Of a DNA stretch of 64,000 nt, positions 54,801-64,000 are shown in pieces; position 1 is the stretch's first letter, and each line of letters opens with the position of its first letter. Below the pieces are notes generated by a model. It was not told the DNA's origin, made no database searches, and saw only the letters and a list, made by a program, of their open reading frames with translations. Made by a program: the position numbers and the translations under genes. The stretch comes from Pyricularia pennisetigena. Lineage: Eukaryota > Ascomycota > Sordariomycetes > Magnaporthales > Pyriculariaceae. Location of the stretch: contig NC_043744.1 of NCBI RefSeq assembly GCF_004337985.1, positions 5,626,325-5,690,324 on the forward strand. Reading direction: 5' to 3'.

Positions 54801-55258
54801 ACCCCTAGCCAACATAACATAGTAAAACCTCGCACACCTTGTATATATTAGGGGGGATTTGTCGCCGACGTCTCCGGAGCTTCCGGGGCTGCCGGCACGG
54901 AACTTGTGATGGATTGATCAGCAGCTAGCAAGGCGGTTGCTCCCACCCAATGAAAACATCAAATCTCGACTCGAGAAATGGTTGTGGATTTCTGAGCGGG
55001 TTCAAGGGAAATTGTGATGGGATCCCGGGTAACGAAGCGCTGTGCCGCACCATTTTGTGCAAACGAGCGAGAGCCCGACAGGCCGGATCCCCTGTTATTG
55101 TTGTCTTTGTTTCTTTTCTTTTCATATCTGTCTTCTTATTGCGAATTGATTTTTGTCTCCATTGAAAAATTTCCTTTTCAACTTTGACCCGCCCTGCCAA
55201 GAAAACAGTCAGGCTTACTAGGTACAGTATGGGCAGAATTGAAAAGAGACTAAAAAGG

Positions 55259-55285
55259 AAAAAAAAAAAAAAAAAAAAAAAAAAA
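55259..55285. repeat. A27 homopolymer
   Basis: Uninterrupted run of 27 A in intergenic DNA. Confidence 0.95.
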
Positions 55286-56182
55286 GAAATCGTACAAAGT
55301 ATGGAATGGATCCGTGCTCATATGAGCCCCTGCTGCCCCGATTGCTTCCAAGAGCCGAAAGTAAAGAAAAACAACAATCAATGGCTGCATAATGATTGTT
55401 GTTACTACGGTATTGTCGTCTTGTTCAAGTTATCTATTCAGACTGGGCCCAATTGCATGTACCCTGAGGCAAACAAATTGCAGGCAGACAAGCTGAAGGT
55501 ATAGCCGCCATAAGCCTGACAGCTCATTTCGAACTGCCCGAGCGGATCAGGGTGGAAAGGGAAAAAGGCTTCACAAAACAAACCTACTCATCAAACCTCT
55601 CCACTTAAGCTTACAACCTGAGATTACAAAGACTAGCACAAACATGTCCTAGTTGAACGCCTGTTCATTTTGGAGTCCCGCCAGAATGGCAACCGAAACC
55701 CCAGGATGAGGAAGCCGATTGGGTGCACTAATAATTTGAGGCCGCGGTAATTTTTTTCTTATTAACTTTTTTCTTTTTTCTGTTCCTTGTCTGTTCTGGG
55801 TTCTGGCCTGAGCGGTCTAATGTTTCTCAGAACCTTGTCATGCTCATGTACTTGGTACCCATGGGCATGCCAGATCCCCGAAATTGGCTGCGTCATACTC
55901 GTAGCCGGTACGCTGGCAGCGAGATCCACTCCAAGGTACTTGGTGTACTCACCTCTGGAAATTCCACTTTCCATTCATTCCCCTTCCCGTCCCGAGGAAA
56001 AAGTTTTGATCTTATGCGATTTACCGTTGAAGTGTGTGTCTGTACCCACACAATCTTTTTCTGTTTCACCGTTTTTGCCTGGCCCCATGTGCGCGGGACG
56101 GACGGAAGGTGATGGACAGGGGTACATCTTCCTGTGAAAGTACATTTTGTACTACGGTTAGTGGGATCACTTGGAAAGATTA

Positions 56183-56202
56183 TTCGCGTCCTAGGACGCG
56201 AA
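56183..56202. repeat. 20-bp perfect palindrome
   Basis: Half-site TTCGCGTCCT followed directly by its reverse complement, with no spacer. Function unknown. Confidence 0.9.
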
Positions 56203-58087
56203 GTTATCCATCCCTCACACAACTCGATTATTAGACCCAATTGAACCCCTTGTCAATCAATCATCCGCGTAAACCGGCTTGACAAATAGGTTCCCTCCGA
56301 ATTTGCGCAAGGCTGATGGGATTTTTTTGATGGACACAGGACTTTTTCACTACACCTATATTGAACAAAATCAAACATTAAAAAAATTATAAAGGCGCTC
56401 CCTTTGTCGCATGCAAAAGATCACCACTAAAGTCGTGTTCAACGGCACAGCATGCATGCAAGCTTACATTTTGCGCAGTCACCGCACGACAACGTCGCCA
56501 AGAAAGTGGGCTGTGCACCTTTTGCAGACCGCCACCTGGCGGACTGGCGTCCTTCAATTCTATTCCACGGTTTCCCACCAACGAATTTGCGACTTGTGGC
56601 TGGTCAAGTTCCTTCTTTTTGCATTTATGTTTTTTGTGATTATCGGGTTCCAGACTACGGTTCCTTTCTACGTATCACACTGGCTAATTAGTTGCTGGCT
56701 CGTTGCGGGGGTGGCTGGAGGGTTCCATCCACTAACCTGATTGACCATCAGGTGATGGCAGACTTGGAGGTATCAGTTGAGCAACATGACTTGACAGGAG
56801 GGAATAGAGAGAGACTATTACTACCTTAGACTGCCTACTTGATCTGTTGTCAAAAGCCATACACCAACCACAACCCCCAAACATGCGCCTCCGTCGGATC
56901 CGAACCGAATCATGGACGGGAGATGAGCGAATCCCCAGGCTTGATCTTATCAACCTTGCCCATTTTAGCCCCCATTCCAGACTTGCAGGCTTCAGAGCCA
57001 CCCCAAATCTACCAAATCTACCCGCAGACGAGTAATCATGCACGATAAAGGGCTTTTTGTCACATGAACTCTAAGTCCACAGAAGAGAAAATAGCATATA
57101 CTTGGAAGCACTTTGTCGTCATTATCTTCAAAAGCCCGATGCAAGAAACAAGTGGGGTTCGCTAATTGCTAATTGGATACGACTGGGAAACGAAAAGAAC
57201 GAAGGGGAAAAAAAAAATTAGTTGCATCATCTTGCTTTCGGACCCTGGTTCCTAATTACTTGGCAACCCAGAGCCCGGCAGATCATCCATCCTGTACCAA
57301 TACTGGCAAGCCTGGCAATACATCGGGCAGGTGAGGGACATCCACATCATCACTGGTTCAAGCAACGTAGAATTTGAAAACTTTGAATACAACGCCAAGA
57401 AAGTACCCGACCCACTCCTGCTAATCACTATTGCGTACTGGAATTGGTATGTTAGTTGATGGTTACAAAGGTATGTATTGACAAGACTCCGTTCTGTAAA
57501 CTACGGTCAGAACAATCCGACTATCTCCGGCAATTGTTGCTGCGAAGAACATGTCGCTGACCACCGTACAGCCACATGCCACGGTACTACTGCGACCTTA
57601 TAAGCAAGGACTATGCCGGCTAGGAGAGAACTAACCGATAAGGGCACCGTCTACAACTATTTCCACGAGCCCACAAGGCCAGGAAGAGTGCCTGCATGAG
57701 CGTCAATGATTGGTTGGTTTCAATGCGTGATATATCGCCCAGTCACCGCTCGCCGCCATTTTCATGTTGGTCAAATCTCACCGCAACGTCTTTCTCATGG
57801 CCCGTTGAATGGGTTAGGTTCGCGTACGGAACCGTCAATACTTCCAAGGCTCCATGGCTGCAGAGTGGCCCCGCGATGGATTTTAGCCTTGTGCCCTAGC
57901 CTGATCCGCTATTGAATCCAGCCAGGACAGCCTCGGTGGAGTCACGTTTTTCGGGGTATCACTGGTCTCGTAAGCTCGTACATGCAACGAGGTATCACGC
58001 TCGCTTGCCGGCGCACAACGTAGGAAAGTCGAAGTGCGTGAGTGCCAGCTCAGAGATTGATTCAGTAAGATGCACATCTTTGATAGA

Positions 58088-58896
58088 TCAATTGACATTT
58101 TCAAAGATCTTCTCGATGGGTTTCGCAGCCTGGACAAGTAACAATTGTCAAAGTCAGCATACACCATGAATACCTGCTGACACTTCGAGAAACCTTTGAT
58201 AGGACTTACATCAATGAACTTCTCCAGTTCTTGGTCCAAATTAGCCAGTTTCTCCTTGCTTTTTTTGTTCTCGGCTATAAGCGTGGCCTTGCGCTTGAGC
58301 ATGTCCTGCCTCTGGTTCTCCATCTCCTGCCGCTCGGAACGTTCATGCTCTATCCTCGCGACCATGAGCTCGTTCTCGTCGCGGTCTGCCAGTTCTGGCT
58401 TCAATGCTAAAAACTCCTCAACTGGTATGAGGGGGAGCTCGCGATACTTGTGACTAAGTCGTTCAAGATGGACAGTTAGCCATCCCAGCCGCCTCTACAT
58501 CCAGCACGGTGCGAAAAACCAGTAAAAATTTCCTAGAGCTTACTCGTAGCCCTCGCAAGCCGCAATCTCCCCCTCGAGATGCCTCTGCTCGTAATATAGG
58601 TTTTGCAGCTGCAGGTGAAGCGTGTCAACCTCCTGCCGCTTCTCAGCCGTCATCGCCTTCGTGTCACGGGCCGCGATAAAGGCGGCGCGGTGCAAGCCAC
58701 GCAGATGCGACAGGTTCGTCATGAGCTGCTTTTGCAGCTTGGCCAGCGCGGCATGCGCGGCGCCATCGTCGTCGGCCCCGTTTTGCTGTTGTTGCTGCTG
58801 GGCGATGAGATCGACGAGGGCAAGGGCCTGGTCGCGCGCGTCCTGCGAGATCTGCAAGACGGAGCGCAGGTTCTGATCCGTCACTATGTCGTCCAT
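58088..58896 (-). CDS. THOC5: THO complex subunit THOC5-like (FMIP family)
   Basis: Three exons, 58896-58544, 58453-58210 and 58129-58088, encode 212 residues. Introns are GTAAGC...GACTTAG (90 nt) and GTAAGT, TGCTGAC branch, GTCCAG (80 nt). The last exon has only 42 nt, encoding AAKPIEKIFENVN and the stop. Family marks are LQLQNLYYEQRHLEGEIAACEGYDHKY and LPLIPVEEFLALKPELADRDENELMVARI, followed by a long coiled coil (about residues 135-200). THOC5 belongs to the THO/TREX complex linking transcription to mRNA export. Fungal members are short and lack the long C-terminal part of the animal protein. Start chosen at the first ATG in frame; the further upstream frame starts at a TTG. A glutamine run (about residue 33) sits in the N-terminal helix region. 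Divergent from the PAQR gene. Confidence 0.88.
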
Positions 58897-60625
58897 CGCC
58901 GCCACGGCCTCGGGGCTCGTAGGTTGTTTCGGTGTCCTACGTAGGGGAAGGTTTGGGAAGATGAGGTGAAGCAACGCAGGACGTGCCTTTTTGCTGGTGC
59001 GGCTCGGCGGGGATGGTTCTGATTCTGCAGTTTCAGATGTTTATTGGTTGACGAAGATCTGTGCTGTGCATCCCCAAAAGTATCAAATGAGATCCTCTGC
59101 CGCTCCTTCAGCCTTGCGTGTGCTACTCCAGGCGCGTTGGGCGCGTCTCTACAGCTGGAGACCAGACGGGTGTCCTCCGATAAGAGAAACGATAAGCGCA
59201 CGGGCCTTGCAAGTACCGTCCGTCTGTACCATGGTACCTCGTTGGTCAGTGTCGCCACACCCGGACCACCCGAAAAGACCTGGAAGAATTAGGAGTTGAT
59301 TGGGCTTGACAGATCGCCTTGGCGTAATAAAATTCTTCCAAAACCCAAACCTTTCTGTTTCCTGTAGTTGTCTTCCCAACGAGTATGAGCAGGCACTATG
59401 CATGCTCGAGATCTCCGACTGAAAACATGAGTCAAGTCTGACAATGCATACGCTGTAAATTATGGGCCAGACGATGCAACCTTCCTTGGTAGGCTTCAAT
59501 ATCATGTTTACTCGGTTGCCTTCATCTTGGGTTAATTCGGGTCTTGTACCACCTATTCACTCGTCAGGTTACTAAGGCGCAACAATCTCCTGAAACGCCT
59601 TGCTGGTCGTGTTGGAAGGAAAAGTAAAGATAGCTACCGTCACAACGCTAACACAGCCCATATCGGCTTTTTTTTCTTAGTGGCTCATTTCGCAAGGTAC
59701 TAGCTTGATTCTTCTCCAACGCTATTATTGTGGCAGCTATCGTCCTGGACGAGCTCGCATACAAAACATGCTCAGCACAGTCGCAGACCAGTACATCGCA
59801 TTGACAGTCGCTCTGGCTGTCGCTCTATTTAGGTACAAACATTGACCAATGTCTGACTTGCTTTGCTTCACGGGTCATGTTTGACCTTTTTACTTGCTGC
59901 GCCGTTCCGAATTGATTGGATTGCTGCGTGAGGAGACTTATTTTCCTAGTGGATGAACGATAACTCGGGATGATCTGCCTGTCTACTAAGACTTGACGTT
60001 CCTCGGACAGTACAAGTACGTGCTCAGTCTCCAATGCTGCCAACCTTTTGCCTGCAGCGCACATATCTCCGTCGCCTCTCCGACTTGTCATTCCATCATC
60101 AGCCATTTTCAGGGCCCAGTCTTGGTCTGAGGGGTTCGTCCGGCGTAGACCCCACACCGAACAATCCGACCAATTATCGCTCTCGCCGCTCGACCCTTTG
60201 TTGAGTTAACTGGCGCTTCTGGCTGCAAGCCAAGCGAGTTCCCACCGCTCTGCACCCCAACCTTATCCACCTCCGTGGGCCTGACTGCCCGATTCGCATT
60301 GGAATCCCGAGATTTTGATCAGTTGCATCCTCGGGTGAAAGGACCACAAGCGATTTTTCTACGCCTCATCCATCCAATTCCCCCTTTCATACCCAGCCCG
60401 TGGGTTGTTTGGATTTTTTTTTCTATCATTGTGTTCAAGTCACTCATTCAAATTTCTTGTGCATATTATCCCGTCTATGCTTGCCGCCTCGTCCTAAATT
60501 TTGAAAACGGACAGCGCGGGGCTTTTTTCTCGTCTACAGCCCAAATAAACATTAAAGATACACGGCATCCACCCGAACCGTTTTTCTGCAACTACGCTAG
60601 CTAGCCTGCCTTCCAACCGCCCGCC
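58897..60625. promoter_or_regulatory. Divergent intergenic region of THOC5 and the PAQR gene
   Basis: 1.7 kb between divergent starts. The right 400 bp are C/T-rich and look like the 5' UTR of the PAQR gene. No other gene recognised; frames here are short. Confidence 0.45.
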
Positions 60626-62277
60626 ATGGCCCTATCCCCGAGCGAACTATGCACCTCTCAACTCAACTGCGGTTCGCCTTCTCCGGCCGACATCAACGAA
60701 GATGACTATTCCTCAGCACAAGCATCCGGTAGGGAGGGCAGCGATGATGCTCTCCCTCGGAGACGCCGGCGCCATTCGTCGTATTTTCCCCAGAGGCGCA
60801 AGTCCATCGTCAACCACATCATGGACGGCGAGGAGCACATTCTCCTCAAGGTGCGTATACTTTTTGCCCCTGAAAGAAAAAAAAAAATTTACAGCCCCCA
60901 ACTAGACAAGATACTAATTTGTGGCGCTCCTCCCATGTTCAGGTTGATTTATTTTTGACGGAACTCGAAAGGCGCTTAGATTTCCTCGAGAGCTACGGCG
61001 AGATCAGCCTCGATGCGAGTATCGCAAGGGCCTACAACACGCTGCAGGCTGTGCGGACAGGCTGCTCTCACGTCTCGGAGGAAGTCATCGGCGCCGGTCG
61101 CCGCAGGGTACATATCATGGTCGAGACGTTGGAGGCTAGATATCAGGATGCTCTTGCGGCGGCCGACTCGCTGCATGAAAAAGCCTGTGTTGGCATAGAC
61201 CTACTGGATACGATGCTTTCGGATTTTGAGGAACACGCTTCCAAGTTCCGGGAGCGCAGTCTGGCCAATGCTGCTGATGCCGCTGGTGCTTTCATGGGCG
61301 AGGGTCGAAGAGTTGTTGATGAGGGTATCGGGCGTGCGAGGGAGGTTGTGGATGAGGGATTTGCGGCGGCCAAGTGGGCAGCCGAGTCGTTGGAGGACCA
61401 CATCCAAAGGGCGGTTGCCAGGGCCAGCAAACATGGTCTGATCCGATACGAGGATCTTCCCATGCCGTGGCGGACCAACCCGCACATCCTGAAGGGGTAT
61501 CGCTTCAGTGAGACAAAGCTGGCTTGTATCAAGTCGGGCATGTTTGGCATCTCCAACGAACTTGTCAACATTTGGTCACATGCCCTGGGGCTTGTCCTCG
61601 TCCTGGCCGTGGCCTTCTATTTTTACCCGACGTCACCCAACTTTTCACTCAGCACCAAGACGGACGTGTTCATCGCAGCTGTCTTCTTCTTTGCGGCATG
61701 CCAGTGTCTCGTGTGCAGCACGATTTGGCACACAATGAATTCGATCGCAGACGCACACCTTATTAGCTCGTTGGCCTGCGTTGACTACACTGGTATCTCG
61801 ATGCTGATCGCTGCGAGCATCATGACAACCGAGTATACGGCCTTTTACTGCGATCCGATGAGCCGTTGGATTTACATGAGCTTGACGGCCATTCTTGGCG
61901 TCGGTGGCGTCATCCTGCCATGGCACCCGCGCTTCAACGGTGCAGACATGGCCTGGGCCCGGGTGGCCTTCTACGTCTCCCTCGGAGCCACGGGCTTCTT
62001 GCCCATACTTCAGCTGAGCCTCACCCGCGGTGCCGAGTACGTCTATGAGTTCTACACGCCAATCGCCGAGAGTATCGCTGTTTATGTCTTTGGTGCGCTC
62101 ATCTACGCCAGCAAGATCCCCGAGAGGTGGTACCCAGGATGCTTCGACTACTTTGGCGGCAGCCACAACCTCTGGCACTTGGCTGTGCTGGGCGGTATCG
62201 TCTTCCACTACATTGCTATGCAGGAGTTCTTCTCCACGGCCTTTAAGCATGCACAGGATGGTTGCGGGGCGTACTGA
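60626..62277 (+). CDS. IZH3: PAQR-family (adiponectin-receptor-like) membrane protein, Izh3 type
   Basis: Two exons, 60626-60850 and 60943-62277, give 519 residues. The 92-nt intron is GTGCGT...TTCAG in phase 0. The N-terminal 270 residues are cytosolic: a basic patch (PRRRRRHSSYFPQRRKS), then helices with repeated GRxVVDEGxxxAxEV-like turns. Seven membrane segments follow with the PAQR signature: ISNELVNIWSHALG, CSTIWHTMNSIADAH and, near the end, SHNLWHLAVLGGIVFHY. The conserved histidines are the zinc ligands of the ceramidase-like core. The long N-terminal extension matches yeast Izh3 rather than the short Izh1, 2 or 4. Yeast Izh proteins influence zinc and sterol metabolism; the role here is inferred from family. 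Confidence 0.9.
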
Positions 62278-64000
62278 GCTTTCTTTCCCATGATTTACAT
62301 GGCTTGAGAATTTTCATTCTTTTTTTTTTTTTGTTGCATCGGATGGTGACCATGTCACACCGGGGAGTTTGGGTGGCCTTTATTGCTTTCATTTCCTTTG
62401 TTCTGTGTGGCATGAGTACATCGCAGTTACTGCGTAGACCTTAGACCACGCTCAAGAGGCATTTGCTGGTTGCATTGAAGGTTGCGTTTTTGACTTGTTT
62501 AGATGTTGTTTACTCACTGGCTGTCTGATAAACTTTTTTACGACGAGGAGGATAGACCTGGCTTTACTTTGCTTTGTCTTGGTTGGGGGAAGGGACGTTA
62601 ATATGAGTACATGTCCAACAAAACTTGATTACAGCGTTGTTTGTGTTTCTTTTCTGTACGTTCTGTGTTTTTGAATGTCACGTTGTGACGTTCGGCCGCG
62701 ACTTTGATGGGCTCGAGATGCTACGAGTGCATTATTGGGACAAACTAAATCTAATGTTAGACTATCGCCAGGAACCATGGTCAGTGGTTGTACAACCACT
62801 CAGCTTGGTCCCTGACAAACCACTTTGATTTTTCGTCTTGAACCGATGCTGGACAAGTGTTATACTTTTGGTGAGGCACATCCATGAATGGTAAAATCAT
62901 ACCGCAGTGCATCTTAATAAGTAATTCATATCCGCATCATGCTAACCTGCCAACAAACAACTGAGCAATCTTGCAGGAATGATTGGGATTATCATCGGGT
63001 GAGCCTTATAAAGTTGGGCTCTTCTCCACACGTTGGGGTCTCGCTCCTTCGTTCATCACTATCAAGCGAGATGTCCTCAACAAGATGTACTCTTCGACAG
63101 CTTATATGAAATGATCGGTATATATTAATCAAGTTGCCCCTGCATTCTTAGCACATGTTAACTAGACCCTTCAAGACAGGCGGCTTGCCCTCCACGCTGT
63201 ATGCGGGTACCGGGACGGCTCGGGTGTTTCCGAGTCCATGGGCATCGAACGCCTGAAAAAAAGTCGACCGTGAGGATGTATCCGACGAGGCCGTCGCAGC
63301 GTAACTCGCGCAATATATAACCAGTGCACCTGCCGGTACGAGAAATGTCGGAGACTAGGCTGATGCAGAGCGGTTGGAGCACGATGCTATTAACATTCCG
63401 GCGCAAATGGGGGCCTCAAACTGGAGGACAATGAGGATTTGATGTTGACGACTAGTAACAGCTTGCAGTCTGTTCAGCACTAGTATACCTCGAAACATCA
63501 AACGAGCAGATGGCAATATGCCAAAGCCCTAGACCCGGCATGATACCACTAACATTTCGCTGCAAACAAAGGGTTGAAATCTCAGATTCGGGTCGATAAT
63601 CTTCGGCGAAGCTCATGCGTTGAGGAACAACAGATCCACGTTTCCACCTCCCATTAGCCTTATTGCATGCTGCTGTCGGTACTGTGCACTCCGCATTCGA
63701 AATCGTACCCCTTGCCATCAATCCTTCGGTCACCCTTTCCGAAGAGAAGTCGATGGAGAACGAAAAGGCGCAAAGATTATGGAACGCAGTCCCTACTTGA
63801 CTCGGCAGGCTGACGTGAAGTACGGATCCCAGCCATGCACGGATCGGATAGGTCGAGGCCAACCAACTGGGTCGCCGCTATGGTTCAGAACGTAACCTCG
63901 ACGAGTTGAGCTTTTATATAAAGAAGATTTTGGACCCGTCGGAGCTTGCACGCGGCTGAGAGGCCGGTCAGTTATGCCACGTGTGTTTTGGCCACCTTTC
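62278..64000. other. Right flank with a weak coding-like relic on the - strand
   Basis: The first 500 bp are the 3' flank of the PAQR gene. An 18-bp palindrome lies at 62783-62800. From about 63862 down to 63158 the - strand shows protein-like pieces: VTEGLMARGTISNAECTVP, PQRMSFAEDYRPESEI, and after a TTTTTTTCAG acceptor-like site AFDAHGLGNTRAVPVPAYS, ending at a stop near 63155. A diverged direct repeat lies within. A TATATAAA at about 63914-63921 precedes it. No family recognised; there are stops in the middle and no ATG fits the frame, so it is either a relic or a gene with undetected introns. Confidence 0.35.
62783..62800. repeat. 18-bp perfect palindrome
   Basis: Half-site AGTGGTTGT followed directly by its reverse complement, about 500 bp after the PAQR stop. 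Confidence 0.9.

Larger units (their letters stand above)
51827..58087. other. Long gene-poor region
   Basis: 6.3 kb between the glycosyltransferase start and the THOC5 stop. Only short frames without domains on either strand. Holds the glycosyltransferase promoter and 5' UTR (left), a T14 run near 52964, an A27 tract (55259-55285) and a 20-bp perfect palindrome (56183-56202). No transposase, reverse transcriptase or RNA gene was recognised. Small secreted-protein genes cannot be ruled out by eye. Confidence 0.45.

Noticed and set aside
56885..56925. tRNA-like GGTTCGGATCC on the - strand
   Set aside because: The T stem is nearly complete, but no acceptor strand pairs with the downstream seven bases and no anticodon arm was found.

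Overview
The window looks like nuclear DNA of a filamentous ascomycete, most likely a sordariomycete of the Magnaporthales. The evidence is the short introns (about 65-235 nt, plus one of 635 nt) with GTAAGT/GTATGT-type donors, CTAAC or CTGAC branch sites and YAG acceptors, long intergenic spaces, no operons, and a typical fungal housekeeping set. The spliced lumazine synthase has 200 residues and a Ser/Thr-rich insert, as I recall for the Magnaporthe grisea enzyme of known structure. The species is not proven by anything I can compute here.

Layout, left to right: a disordered conserved fungal protein of unknown function (4499-7660, +); lumazine synthase RIB4 (8621-9416, -) divergent from a MutL homologue of the MLH2 / human PMS1 type (10379-13261, +); a decayed CYP51 (sterol 14-alpha-demethylase) relic (about 13632-14190, -); a large ML-like/TRP-like (Flc family) membrane protein (15133-18900, -); a 6.5 kb gene-poor stretch with a coding-like relic (about 22457-23800, -); a SWIM zinc-finger protein (25450-27162, -); a 4.4 kb gene-poor stretch; the CDC14 phosphatase (31610-33891, -) divergent from the tiny KEOPS subunit PCC1 (34948-35487, +); a six-exon FAD phenol-hydroxylase-type monooxygenase (35992-38515, -); a SulP sulfate permease (39434-42670, -) whose second intron carries a 523-nt homopolymer; the mitotic-exit GAP BUB2 (45262-46943, +); an assembly gap flanked by homopolymer (47328-48112); a family 2 glycosyltransferase (49686-51826, -); a 6.3 kb gene-poor stretch; a THOC5-like THO subunit (58088-58896, -) divergent from a PAQR/Izh3-type membrane protein (60626-62277, +); and a 1.7 kb tail with a weak coding-like relic.

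The genes do not form a pathway or biosynthetic cluster. They are mostly single-copy household functions: flavin synthesis, mismatch repair, mitotic exit (both CDC14 and BUB2, about 11 kb apart), tRNA modification, mRNA export, sulfate uptake and cell-surface glycosylation. No transposase, reverse transcriptase, tRNA, rRNA or CRISPR array was recognised. I did not find a convincing new biological system. The most interesting items are the CYP51A-like relic, the two giant homopolymers, and the 12-nt and 27-nt microexons of the monooxygenase. All gene models were joined by hand from splice signals and reading-frame phase; every spliced length given is a whole number of codons.
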